DNA from: Opitutia bacterium
Lineage (GTDB): Bacteria > Verrucomicrobiota > Verrucomicrobiia > Opitutales > Coraliomargaritaceae
Reading direction: 5' to 3'
NCBI GenBank assembly: GCA_002862945.1
Contig: PKCJ01000080.1
Span: 1 to 56,603, forward strand
Length of the DNA stretch: 56,603 bases
The notes under the pieces are model-generated. The model made no database searches, was not told the origin of the DNA, and worked only from the letters and a program-made list of their open reading frames with translations. Below, one piece after another: positions 48,854 through 56,603 of this stretch. A program made the translations under genes and the position numbers. Positions within the stretch are counted from its first letter, which is position 1, and every line of letters begins with the position of its first letter.

Positions 48854-50752
48854 TTACGTTTGCAAGGCGGCTAGTTTGGCAAACTTTGCCATTACGCAAT
48901 CTAGAATGGATTGGGGGCTAAGGCCGTTTTCATCGCGTAGCTTTTTTACAGAACTGCCGTGTTCGATGAAGGCGTCCGGCCAGCCAATGCGTTCGACGGG
49001 GCAGTGTTGCAGTTCGGCGATTTGGAGCGCTTCCATCGCTGCACTGCCCAATCCCCCGGTGATGACGTGGTCTTCCATTGTCACAATGAGGCGAGTCGAT
49101 TGTGCGGACTCGGCGAGTAATGCTGTGTCTAGTGGCTTGAGGAAGCGTGCGTTGACTACACCTGCATCGATGCCGTGCTCACGTAGGCTGCTGGCAAGCT
49201 CCTCCGCATCAGTGACCATCGTGCCGATAGCCCAGATGTCTATATCGCTACCTGATCTTAGGCGCTTTGCTTTGCCGACTTCGATTGCTTTAGGTTTCTG
49301 TTTTAACGGGGTGCCGACTGCGTTACCGCGAGGATAACGGATGAAGGCGGCACCTTGATAGGCGAGGCCTGTGGCCATCATGTCGGCAAGTTCATCTTCG
49401 TTGGCGGGTGCCATGACGACGATACCCGGCACGCAGCGTAAATATGAAAGGTCAAAAAGGCCGTGGTGGGTGGCGCCATCGTTAGGTGACAGACCCGCGC
49501 GATCCATGCAGAAGAGCACAGGCAAGTTTTGCAGCGCGACATCATGGATGATCTGATCGTAAGCGCGTTGTAAGAAGGTCGAGTAGATCGCGCAGACGGG
49601 ATGGTAGCCAGAAGTGGCCATACCCGCTGCAAAGAGAACGGCGTGTTCTTCGGCTATACCGACATCGAAGAATTGGTCGGGCAACTCTTTCTCAAGAATA
49701 TTCAGCCCAGTGCCGGAAGGCATGGCAGCAGTGATGCCCACGACGTTTTTGTCCTTACGTGCTAGCTTGACAAGAGTCTCACCCATCACGTCTTGATACT
49801 TAGGTGGAATGGCTGAGGCGGAGGGGGGTCCTTTACCCGTCTTTATATCGAAGGGGCTGGCGCCGTGAAAGCGCTCAGGGTTTTCGATGGCAACATCGTA
49901 TCCGCGACCTTTCTCGGTCAAAATGTGAAGGATTACCGGCTGTTCGGCATTTTTTGCAAACTTTAGGTAGTGCTCGACCTGCTTTTGATCGTGCCCATCA
50001 ATGGGGCCAATATAGCGAATTCCGAATTTTTCAAAGAGCGATGAGGAGACGAAGAAGTCTTTCGTCTCTTGTTTCCACTTAATACCAAATTTGATGATCG
50101 ACTCACCACCTGGCATTTTTTGGAGAAGACTCTCGATGCCGTCGTTGAGGCGGTTGTAGATAGGGTTTGTGATCAGCTCGTTAAAGTAGCGAGATAGTGC
50201 GCCTACATTTTTTGCGATCGACCACTTGTTGTCATTGAGAATAATGATGAGGCGTTTGGTTGAGCCGGCTACGTTGTTGAGCGCTTCCATCGTGACGCCA
50301 CATGTAAAAGCGGCGTCGCCACAGAGCGCGATGACATTCTCGTCAGTGCCACGCTTATCGCGGGCGACAGCCATGCCTAGCGCGGCGGAAAGTGCGGTGC
50401 CAGCGTGGCCTGCGCCGAAGGCGTCGTGCTCGCTTTCGTTACGCGTGAGAAAGCCGCTGTAGCCATCACTCGTGCGGATGTGGTCGAAGCGTTCGTCGTT
50501 GCGTCCGGTCAGTAGCTTGTGAACATAGCCTTGGTGGGAGACGTCGAAGCAGAAGCGGTCGGTTGGCGTATTAAACACGCGATGCAGGCCAATGGTGAGC
50601 TCGACCACTCCTAGGTTGGGACCGACGTGGCCACCATTTTTTGAGGTCGTTGCTATGACGCGTTCGCGAATCTCTTGTGCCAGTTGTGGTAGTTCTTCGG
50701 GCGTGAGATTTTTTACGTCATCAGGCGATTGGATCTGGGCGAGTAGGGACAT
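48854..50752 (-). CDS. dxs: 1-deoxy-D-xylulose-5-phosphate synthase
   Basis: 632-residue thiamine diphosphate enzyme making DXP from pyruvate and glyceraldehyde 3-phosphate for isoprenoids, thiamine and vitamin B6. Motifs: GGHVGPNLGVVELTI, DVSHQGYVHKLLTGR, GDAAFTCGVTMEALN with the ThDP Mg site, LNDNKWSIAKNVG, and the transketolase pyrimidine domain (DVGIAEEHAVLFAAGMA, DRAGLSPNDGATHHGLFD). It follows xseB by eight bases and shares a common cluster xseB-dxs order seen in many bacteria. Confidence 0.96.
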   Translation of the reverse strand: MSLLAQIQSPDDVKNLTPEELPQLAQEIRERVIATTSKNGGHVGPNLGVVELTIGLHRVFNTPTDRFCFDVSHQGYVHKLLTGRNDERFDHIRTSDGYSGFLTRNESEHDAFGAGHAGTALSAALGMAVARDKRGTDENVIALCGDAAFTCGVTMEALNNVAGSTKRLIIILNDNKWSIAKNVGALSRYFNELITNPIYNRLNDGIESLLQKMPGGESIIKFGIKWKQETKDFFVSSSLFEKFGIRYIGPIDGHDQKQVEHYLKFAKNAEQPVILHILTEKGRGYDVAIENPERFHGASPFDIKTGKGPPSASAIPPKYQDVMGETLVKLARKDKNVVGITAAMPSGTGLNILEKELPDQFFDVGIAEEHAVLFAAGMATSGYHPVCAIYSTFLQRAYDQIIHDVALQNLPVLFCMDRAGLSPNDGATHHGLFDLSYLRCVPGIVVMAPANEDELADMMATGLAYQGAAFIRYPRGNAVGTPLKQKPKAIEVGKAKRLRSGSDIDIWAIGTMVTDAEELASSLREHGIDAGVVNARFLKPLDTALLAESAQSTRLIVTMEDHVITGGLGSAAMEALQIAELQHCPVERIGWPDAFIEHGSSVKKLRDENGLSPQSILDCVMAKFAKLAALQT

Positions 50753-50760
50753 TTCGTAAA

Positions 50761-50997
50761 TTAGTCTTCGCGAGAATCGTCAAACTTTTCGAGCTCACCA
50801 GTTTTAAGATTGAGTTGTTCGATTTTGAGCTCTGCTTCTTTTAGCTGCGCTTGGCAATGATTTAGTAGTTTAGAGCCTTCTTCAAACTTAGCTACTAAGT
50901 CAGCGAGCGGCGTATCGCCGTTCTCCATTGCTTGGATTAGGCCTTCAAGGCGCTCGACGGATTTTTCAAAAGTGGGGGCTTCTTTTTTTGCAGGCAT
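50761..50997 (-). CDS. xseB: Exodeoxyribonuclease VII small subunit
   Basis: 78-residue helical hairpin. The family signature is intact: FEKSVERLEGLIQAMENGDTPLADLVAKFEEGSKLL, then CQAQLKEAELKIEQL. It forms the small subunit that binds the long coiled coil of XseA in exonuclease VII. It is five bases after the BioD-DRTGG gene and eight before dxs. xseA is not in the window. Confidence 0.92.
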   Translation of the reverse strand: MPAKKEAPTFEKSVERLEGLIQAMENGDTPLADLVAKFEEGSKLLNHCQAQLKEAELKIEQLNLKTGELEKFDDSRED

Positions 50998-51002
50998 TGT
51001 AT

Positions 51003-52178
51003 TTAGTTATGTGACTCGAAGGCGCTCTGGATGACTTCGAGATCGATGTTTTTGATGATGAGATCTTTGATTATTGGTATTTTATCCTCATCGCTAGGCT
51101 GTGTCTTGACTGTCATGTTGTTGATTTTGGAAGCGACTTTATAGCTGTCCTCCTCGCATACGATAACCGGGATTGAGGTTTTCTCGATCATTTTCATGAG
51201 CTCCTGTTGGGGGAGAATATCACGCGTGAGGATGATACCGCCAATGAGGTTATTTCTACCCAGCCCTTCGGTTGCGATGGCCGATAGAATGATGTCTTCT
51301 CGGTCGCCTGGCGCTATAATGAGTGTGCCCTTGACGAGATATTCTGCGAGACCTTTGGCTGCCATCGCTCCGATAATAACTTTGTCGATCCGGTTTTTAC
51401 TACCGTAGGTTTTGCCATTGAGCCAGCGCCCTTTAGTCTCGGCGACTACTTGTTCTAGATTAGGTTGTGTCAGCTTGCGCTCGTGGGGAATACAACCGAG
51501 TAGCTGGATATTCATGCGTTCAAGAGCAATACGGCAATATTTGTCGACCATCTTTAGCTTGTCGGGTTCGACTTTGTTGATAATCGCTCCGATTATCTGC
51601 ACGCCGGCAGCTTCAAAGACTGCCTTGTTAAGCGCGATTTCATCAATCGGCCGTCCGATGCCGCCACGTGCGACAATGATAACTTTTGCATTGAGGCGTT
51701 TGGCGACTTCCGCGTTTGAGAGATTGAAGACTGATCCCACACCGGCGTGACCGCTGCCTTCAATAATTATGTAGTCACGCCCAAAGGCTGCACGGTCGAA
51801 GGCACGGCACATTTTATCGATCAGATCGGTGTGATTTGCTGAGGGGTTGTCTAGATACTCCCTGGAAAAGCTTGCATGCACAGCTATGGGACTCATCGCG
51901 TGGATTGGGGTCTTCACATTAAAAATTTGGTTGAGCAAGATAGAGTCTTCGTCGATTTGGCGGCCTTCGACTTCGACGAAGCGCTGGCCTACTGGCTTGA
52001 TGAATCCAACTTGCTCGGTGATACTACGTATTGCCGAAAAGAGAGCAAGACTCGTGGTGGTCTTTCCGTCATTCATCCGAGTCGCGGCAATGAAGATACG
52101 TTTGGTTGTCTTGTTGCGCGGTGCAGTTAAGATCTCCGTATCCTCGGGTTCGGTGAAGTCTTTTTGTCTTAGTGGCAT
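51003..52178 (-). CDS. BioD-like/DRTGG domain protein (phosphotransacetylase N-terminal domain homologue)
   Basis: 391 residues. Residues about 25-240 are a P-loop fold of the dethiobiotin synthetase/cobyrinate synthase type (FIAATRMNDGKTTTSLALFSAI, IIIEGSGHAGVGSVFNLSNAEVAKRL); residues about 240-350 are a DRTGG domain (NRIDKVIIGAMAAKGLAEYL, GGIILTRDILPQQEL). This arrangement equals the N-terminal regulatory part of long bacterial phosphotransacetylases. The catalytic Pta is the separate gene just upstream (40-base gap), so it may regulate Pta or be an independent acetyl-metabolism sensor. Confidence 0.8.
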   Translation of the reverse strand: MPLRQKDFTEPEDTEILTAPRNKTTKRIFIAATRMNDGKTTTSLALFSAIRSITEQVGFIKPVGQRFVEVEGRQIDEDSILLNQIFNVKTPIHAMSPIAVHASFSREYLDNPSANHTDLIDKMCRAFDRAAFGRDYIIIEGSGHAGVGSVFNLSNAEVAKRLNAKVIIVARGGIGRPIDEIALNKAVFEAAGVQIIGAIINKVEPDKLKMVDKYCRIALERMNIQLLGCIPHERKLTQPNLEQVVAETKGRWLNGKTYGSKNRIDKVIIGAMAAKGLAEYLVKGTLIIAPGDREDIILSAIATEGLGRNNLIGGIILTRDILPQQELMKMIEKTSIPVIVCEEDSYKVASKINNMTVKTQPSDEDKIPIIKDLIIKNIDLEVIQSAFESHN

Positions 52179-52218
52179 GTACTCAGAGTGAGTTTTGTAG
52201 GCTTGCGGATATGGTATT

Positions 52219-53289
52219 TTAGAGGAGAGTCACGTCTTCGTTCAAATCGTCGCTATTTTCGGTCGGGTAGAGTAATTTATGATCGATAGCCTGCGAGGCG
52301 ACCATCACGGCAGTACTAAATATATCGGTAGCGGAAGCACCACGACTGATCTCTGCAGCGGGCTTGGCAAGACCGGTAAGTATGGGACCATAGTTGCGCG
52401 CACGGGTCAAGGTGTCGACGAGTTTAGAGGCGATGTTGGCTGAATGTAGATCAGGAAAGATGAGAACGTTAGCATGACCGGCGACGGGACCGTCGATCTT
52501 CTTGGCTTTTGCAGTAATAGGGTCAAGAGCGGCGTCGACTTGAAGCTCCCCATCAATCTCCATAGGGATCCCGAGTTCATGAGCTTTAATGCGCGCCATT
52601 TTAGTGGCTGCTTTCATCTTGGCCACGGTTGGGTCCTTACTGGTCACGCTTTTACTAGAGTAGCTTAGCAAAGCCACGTAGGGCTTTGTATTAGTTAGGT
52701 GGTATCGAAGTGCGGCAGTAGTCACTGCGATGTCAGCAAGTTGTTCGCTCGTTGGATTAGGAATCACGGCGCAGTCAGCAATAAAGAGCTCTCGGTCTTT
52801 GCCCGTCTCAAGGTCTTCGAGATCGAAGATGTTGAGCGAAGATACTGTGTTAACATCGGGTAGGCGAGGGACGATTTGCAGGAGCGGGCGTAGCGCACTA
52901 GAGGCGGAACTGGTGGCACCCGATATGATCGCATCAGCCTGCGAGGTTGCGAGCATCATGGTGGCGAAGTAGCTGGTGTCCTCTAGGTATTGCTCGGCGT
53001 CTTTGTCTTTGAGGTTTTTGAAACGGCGCAGGCCTTGAAATTTTTTGACAAAACCTTCCCACTCATCACTACGGCGCGGCTCGATGATTCGGATGTGCTC
53101 AAGGTTGATGCTGAGCTTTTCGGCATTGGCCTTAATGTTTATACGGTCACCCAATACAATCGGAATGCCTAGTGAATTGGATGCAAATTTGCGTGCTGCT
53201 TGTAAGATACGAGGGTCACTACCTTCAGGGAAAACGACGCGTTTGGGATGGCGCTTGAGGCGGGCGGTGAGTTTTGAAATGAGTGACAT
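52219..53289 (-). CDS. pta: Phosphate acetyltransferase, catalytic protein
   Basis: 356-residue short Pta that interconverts acetyl-CoA and acetyl phosphate. Family signatures are KRVVFPEGSDPRILQAA, ISGATSSASSALRPLLQIV, FIADCAVIPNPTSEQLADIA, LLSYSSKSV and DLHSANIASKLVDTL. No N-terminal P-loop region is present; that is in the next gene. ackA is not in the window, so the acetate arm may lie elsewhere. It diverges from murJ. Confidence 0.93.
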   Translation of the reverse strand: MSLISKLTARLKRHPKRVVFPEGSDPRILQAARKFASNSLGIPIVLGDRINIKANAEKLSINLEHIRIIEPRRSDEWEGFVKKFQGLRRFKNLKDKDAEQYLEDTSYFATMMLATSQADAIISGATSSASSALRPLLQIVPRLPDVNTVSSLNIFDLEDLETGKDRELFIADCAVIPNPTSEQLADIAVTTAALRYHLTNTKPYVALLSYSSKSVTSKDPTVAKMKAATKMARIKAHELGIPMEIDGELQVDAALDPITAKAKKIDGPVAGHANVLIFPDLHSANIASKLVDTLTRARNYGPILTGLAKPAAEISRGASATDIFSTAVMVASQAIDHKLLYPTENSDDLNEDVTLL

Positions 53290-53440
53290 TGATCAAATAA
53301 TAAGTTTAAAGTGGTCTTACTGACGAAAGTAAGCGAAAGACCAAGAACTAAGAGTGATAAATATACAATTGCCAAAGCTTTTTACGCCGTAGTTTCTAGT
53401 CTTCACTTGGGTAATGAATTTACCTGTCCCCTGCAAACAG

Positions 53441-54991
53441 ATGTTCCAAAATCTCAAAAACATTGCCGTAGTCAGTCTTTCGACTGTGGGTTCCCGTTTA
53501 TTGGGGCTTTTGCGAGATATTTTGATTTTCGCGGCGCTCGGCGCGAGCCTTTGGAATTCCGCCTTCATTTTGGCCTTCACCCTACCCAATCTTTTTCGCC
53601 GACTCCTCGGCGAGGGGGCGCTTAGTTCGGCTATTGTCCCAATTTTTTCAGATGTGCTGGAGCGGGAGGGGCGAAGTGGTGCCTTCCGCTTTCTTAATCA
53701 AGTATTTGCACGATTATTGTTGGCGCTGATTGTAATCATTGGCTTAGGCATGCTTTTGCTAGCTTGGGCGGCAGGTGGTAACTTTTTACCCGAGCGCTGG
53801 GTGACGGGCGCGGGATTGGCCGTCTGGCTGCTACCCTACATGCTATTTATTTGTCTATCCGCGATTATCTCGGCGGGTCTGAATCTAGTTGGCCGTTTTA
53901 CGGTGGCGGCATCGACGCCCATCTTACTTAACCTTTCTATGATCGGGGCGCTCGCCGCAGGCCTCTGGCTGGATGCCGATGTGGCGCGGGTGGTCTACTG
54001 GTTGTGCGGCGGCGTGCTTTTTGGTGGACTCTTGCAGCTGCTTTTCCCATTGATCGATCTCATGCGTCAAGGGTGGCGTCCGCGACTAGAGAAACAGGGC
54101 GGGGCGGCGCTGACCGAACTCTGGCAACTCTTTTTACCAGGATTAATGGGGGCGGCAATTTTGCAGGTCAATATACTCATCTCGCGGCTTTTGGCCTACT
54201 CTCTTGACGAATCAGCTGTGTCCGTACTTTATCTGGCAAGTCGATTGATGGAGCTACCTCTTGGTGTATTTACTATCTCGGTGGCGACTGTATTCTTTCC
54301 GCTCTTAGCTAAGGCGCTCTCGAATCATGATGAGACGGCCTTTTCAGCGGCCTTTCTCCAAGGTTTGCGCCTTGTGGTCGGTATTTCTGTACCTGCGGGT
54401 ATTGGGTTGTTTGTGCTCGGGGAGCCGATAATCGAGCTGCTTTTTCTTTGGGGGGCTTTTGAACAGGCCGATGTGCTGGCTACCGTGCCACTTCTTGCAA
54501 TCTATGGGATTGGCTTGCCGCTTTATTCAGCGGCGACCTTTGCTACCCGTGGACTCCATGCTAGTAAGGATATGCGCACCCCAGTTAGAGTCGCATTTTA
54601 CTGTCTGTTGATTAATTTGTTTTTGGGGCTACTTCTCATGCAATTCTGGGGTGCCGCTGCACTGGCCGCGGCCAACGTGCTGGCCGCGCTCGCACAGAGC
54701 TGGCTACTTTGGAGAGCGCTCTCGGCGAGGCGTCCTGGCATAAGTTTTCACGCTTTGTTTCCAGCTTTCTCCAAGGTGCTCATTGCGGGTGCCAGCATGG
54801 GTCTAATTTGTGCCTTCGCATGGTCATTTTTGGCTGGTTTCGACTTAAGCGAAAAGCTCAGTGCCACACTCACCGTCGCCGTCTGCGTGCCAGGTGGCGC
54901 TGTGGTCTATTTCGTTCTGCTCTATCTTTTCCGTTTTAAAGAGATAGCAATGCTCAAGGAGATGTTTCTTAGCTACTTGACGAAGCGCTAG
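53441..54991 (+). CDS. murJ: Lipid II flippase MurJ
   Basis: 516-residue polytopic inner-membrane protein of the MOP superfamily that moves lipid II across the membrane for peptidoglycan synthesis. About 14 hydrophobic helices are visible. Conserved segments include SRLLGLLRDILIFAALG, FTLPNLFRRLLGEGALSSAIVPIFSDVL, LLPYMLFICLSAIISAGLN, ASRLMELPLGVFTISVATVFFPLLA and GLPLYSAATFATRGLHASKDMRTPV. The start at ATG 53441 (MFQNLKNIAVVSL) matches the family; an earlier ATG 27 bases upstream is possible. Confidence 0.94.
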   Translation: MFQNLKNIAVVSLSTVGSRLLGLLRDILIFAALGASLWNSAFILAFTLPNLFRRLLGEGALSSAIVPIFSDVLEREGRSGAFRFLNQVFARLLLALIVIIGLGMLLLAWAAGGNFLPERWVTGAGLAVWLLPYMLFICLSAIISAGLNLVGRFTVAASTPILLNLSMIGALAAGLWLDADVARVVYWLCGGVLFGGLLQLLFPLIDLMRQGWRPRLEKQGGAALTELWQLFLPGLMGAAILQVNILISRLLAYSLDESAVSVLYLASRLMELPLGVFTISVATVFFPLLAKALSNHDETAFSAAFLQGLRLVVGISVPAGIGLFVLGEPIIELLFLWGAFEQADVLATVPLLAIYGIGLPLYSAATFATRGLHASKDMRTPVRVAFYCLLINLFLGLLLMQFWGAAALAAANVLAALAQSWLLWRALSARRPGISFHALFPAFSKVLIAGASMGLICAFAWSFLAGFDLSEKLSATLTVAVCVPGGAVVYFVLLYLFRFKEIAMLKEMFLSYLTKR

Positions 54992-55072
54992 CAGTGGGCA
55001 GGATTCTCGATTTTAGCAGGCTGCCTAAGGAATGTAGGTCAAGAATAACCGCAAGGAGGGCTAGACTTTCCA

Positions 55073-55216
55073 CTAAAACCACGGTAGCCAAGGAGTATGA
55101 CTGTTTTGCTCTAAGGTCACTGCGTTTTCGGAGCGGGTCGAACCCCAATCAGAGCTGCAGGCTAGGGTCAAGGCAAACGCGAGAACTAGGACGATATTTG
55201 AGATATTCATTTTCAT
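55073..55216 (-). CDS. Possible small lipoprotein (47 aa)
   Basis: A minus-strand frame with ATG at 55216 encodes a signal peptide ending in a lipobox (NIVLVLAFALTLACSS, Cys near residue 20), then a short polar tail ending in TPWLPWF. Size and lipobox recall entericidin-type or other tiny outer-membrane lipoproteins. The ribosome binding site is weak, as in most genes here. It fills most of the 361-base gap between murJ and the OppF-like gene; the remainder shows nothing coding. Confidence 0.4.
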   Translation of the reverse strand: MKMNISNIVLVLAFALTLACSSDWGSTRSENAVTLEQNSHTPWLPWF

Positions 55217-55271
55217 ATGCTCGCTGCTAAGTGTATATTTAATAAGCGGACTTAAGTAAGCGCTTAAGCTA

Positions 55272-55300
55272 TTGAAAGTCCAGCTCTGCTGTGCTTTATA
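55272..55300 (+). promoter_or_regulatory. Putative sigma-70 promoter of the OppF-like gene
   Basis: TTGAAA (55272-55277), 17-base spacer, TTTATA (55295-55300). Transcription would start near 55307, about 46 bases before the ATG. Confidence 0.45.
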
Positions 55301-55352
55301 CTTTTAGCTCCTAGTATTGCGTAGCAGTTCCTGTCTACTGTAACTGATAAAT

Positions 55353-56159
55353 ATGTCCGATTCTTTCCTAGCCGAACCTTTGCTCTCCGTTCGCGATCTC
55401 AAAGTTCACTTCCCCGTCAAAGGCGGTGTTCTTCAACGAACTGTCGACGTGGTCAAAGCCGTGGATGGCATCAGTTTTGACGTGCACCGTGGCAAGACTG
55501 TCGGCCTCGTCGGTGAAAGCGGCAGCGGTAAGACCACTACCGGGCGCGCTATCGCACGTCTTGTGCCCATCACCGCCGGCTCCGTTCACTATGAGGATCG
55601 CGATCTGGCCACATTGTCTCGCCGTGATTTCTTTGCCTATCGCAAGAAAATCCAGGTTATCTTCCAAGATCCCTTTGGCTCGCTTAACCCCAGGATGACG
55701 ATCTACAGTATCATCGCCGAGCCTCTCGATATCCATTTCAAAGAGTGGTCAAAGTCGCAAAAGCAAGCTCGCGTGGCAGAACTACTTGAAAAAGTGGGAC
55801 TCACTGCTGAATTTATGCAGCGCTACCCGCACCAGTTCAGCGGTGGTCAGCGACAGCGCATCGGCATCGCCCGTGCACTCGCGGTCGAGCCCGACTTTAT
55901 CGTTTGCGACGAGCCTGTCAGCGCGCTGGACGTGTCTGTGCAGGCGCAGATTATAAATCTTCTGCAAGACTTGCAAGACGAGCTCGGTTTGACCTATCTC
56001 TTCATCGCCCATGACCTCGCAGTGATCGAGCACATCAGCGACCATGTACTCGTCATGACAGAGGGCAAAATCGTGGAGCAGGCTAGTGCAGCAGAGATCT
56101 ACAGTAATCCGCAACACCCTTACACAGTCAAGCTACTCGGAGCTGTCCCGCAGGTTTAG
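55353..56159 (+). CDS. Oligopeptide/dipeptide ABC transporter ATP-binding protein (OppF/DppF type)
   Basis: 268-residue ATPase. The OppF signature start [20 protein letters not shown] precedes Walker [18 protein letters not shown]-loop [19 protein letters not shown] signature [15 protein letters not shown], Walker [16 protein letters not shown] and the switch H in FIAHDL. It is the F-type ATPase that normally works with OppD, OppB, OppC and a binding protein. None of these is adjacent downstream in this window, so it may be an orphan or have partners elsewhere. Confidence 0.9.
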   Translation: MSDSFLAEPLLSVRDLKVHFPVKGGVLQRTVDVVKAVDGISFDVHRGKTVGLVGESGSGKTTTGRAIARLVPITAGSVHYEDRDLATLSRRDFFAYRKKIQVIFQDPFGSLNPRMTIYSIIAEPLDIHFKEWSKSQKQARVAELLEKVGLTAEFMQRYPHQFSGGQRQRIGIARALAVEPDFIVCDEPVSALDVSVQAQIINLLQDLQDELGLTYLFIAHDLAVIEHISDHVLVMTEGKIVEQASAAEIYSNPQHPYTVKLLGAVPQV

Positions 56160-56190
56160 ATTTCATGCATGCAGTTCAGCGTTTTTTCGA

Positions 56191-56460
56191 TTACTTCGAC
56201 TGCGAAGCGATTAGCTCTTTGAGCTGATCTTTTTTCAGGGGTTCCATCTGGGGACGGTAGTGAACGAAAGTCTCTTCGTTGGTGATTTCGTGTTCTTTGT
56301 AGCAACGGCACATGTCCTGCGAGTCCATGACTTGGCGGTTGTATTTGCCGCATAAAACGCAAAGTTTTACATGCAATCGTAGAAAGAAACGCCTTAAAAG
56401 GGGCATATTTTTATAGTCCTCTTTGGACAGTGCATTGGATACTTGTTTACAGGTAAACAT
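56191..56460 (-). CDS. Small zf-HC2-like putative anti-sigma zinc-finger protein
   Basis: 89 residues. The region CKQVSNALSKEDYKNMPLLRRFFLRLHVKLCVLCGKYNRQV has the Cys-x(n)-H-x3-Cys-x2-Cys spacing of short zf-HC2 anti-sigma-like proteins. It lies 11 bases downstream of an ECF-like sigma factor tail on the same strand, which fits a sigma/anti-sigma pair. It has no membrane helix, so it would be a cytoplasmic regulator. Confidence 0.7.
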   Translation of the reverse strand: MFTCKQVSNALSKEDYKNMPLLRRFFLRLHVKLCVLCGKYNRQVMDSQDMCRCYKEHEITNEETFVHYRPQMEPLKKDQLKELIASQSK

Positions 56461-56471
56461 ATGTAAGTGAA

Positions 56472-56603
56472 TTATTTAACGTCTTTTCCAGTCCAGCTAG
56501 TTTCGAGTAGTAATTTAAGTTGTTCTCGGGCACGGTGTAGGAGTACCCATAAATAATTCGGAGTGATGTCCATTGCCTTACAAACTTCTTCAGTTGTTTG
56601 ATC
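56472..56603 (-). CDS. RNA polymerase sigma factor, C-terminal fragment (3' end only)
   Basis: The minus-strand frame is open from the right edge for 43 codons. It reads TTEEVCKAMDITPNYLWVLLHRAREQLKLLLE, the region 4.2 helix-turn-helix of ECF sigma-70 factors (pattern: EIA--L-I----V---L-RAR--L---L). Only the end of the protein is inside the window. It is followed by the small zinc-finger gene, so it is probably the sigma of a sigma/anti-sigma pair. Confidence 0.75.
   Translation of the reverse strand, partial: DQTTEEVCKAMDITPNYLWVLLHRAREQLKLLLETSWTGKDVK

Noticed and set aside
54994..55230. A 78-codon plus-strand frame after murJ.
   Set aside because: The translation is basic, low in hydrophobic residues and without family resemblance; the minus-strand lipoprotein frame in the same place is more protein-like.

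Overview
The window (about 56.6 kb, roughly 50% GC) reads as ordinary chromosome from a Gram-negative bacterium, most likely a marine Verrucomicrobiota of the Opitutae (Puniceicoccales or Coraliomargarita-like). This placement is inferred from the fused LpxC-FabZ lipid A protein, a short glutamyl-tRNA reductase, a secreted protein built of W-A-x-x-DP-x-AA repeats, UrtB with a long periplasmic N-terminus, and the near absence of Shine-Dalgarno sequences before start codons. There are no rRNA genes, CRISPR arrays, phage genes or transposases. One tRNA gene (Lys, anticodon UUU) is present.

Layout. 1-470: tail of a BamE/SmpA-like protein. 620-12347: a complete urea-nitrogen operon behind a sigma-54 type promoter: urtABCDE (urea ABC importer), ureABC (urease), ureEFGD (nickel-loading chaperones) and a CbiM/NikM-like nickel uptake component. 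12376-15486 (minus): heme genes hemA, a CcsA/HemX-like membrane protein and hemH. 15823-17116 (minus): RecO-like protein and DUF502 membrane protein. 17235-20162: HAD phosphatase, lpxC-fabZ, lpxA. 20201-22203 (minus): hflK-hflC. 22307-28499: queG, a DUF805 protein, tig-clpP-clpX, a conserved hypothetical and a phasin-like protein. 28567-34563 (minus): primary-type sigma factor, trpE, purE-purK and a repeat protein. 34823-37602: an aldolase gene remnant, an HTH/metallo-beta-lactamase fusion, tRNA-Lys and an ECF sigma/anti-sigma pair. 37740-43957: argG, pdxJ, nnrDE, dprA and a formylglycine-generating enzyme-like protein. 44027-46086: a ppnP gene broken in two around an AT-rich insert with a secreted phosphoesterase and a small secreted peptide. 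46139-56603: ACT-domain regulator, unknown secreted protein, sufT-like gene, the dense minus-strand cluster pta / BioD-DRTGG protein / xseB / dxs, murJ, a tiny lipoprotein, an orphan OppF-type ATPase, and at the right edge a small zinc-finger protein with the tail of its partner sigma factor.

How it fits together. The urea block is a self-contained route from outside urea to ammonium, including capture, ATP-driven import, hydrolysis and nickel supply, and its promoter suggests control by nitrogen limitation. The remainder is housekeeping: envelope (lpx, murJ), proteostasis (tig-clpPX, hflKC), heme, purine, tryptophan, arginine and isoprenoid synthesis. The most unusual stretch is 44.0-46.1 kb, where a recognisable ppnP gene is split by foreign-looking DNA. 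Other points of interest are the sigma-54 promoter with flanking inverted repeats, the truncated class II aldolase, the phosphotransacetylase split into two genes, a multi-hairpin intergenic region at 29.7 kb and several unlisted small secreted or membrane peptides. No clearly new multi-gene system was found.
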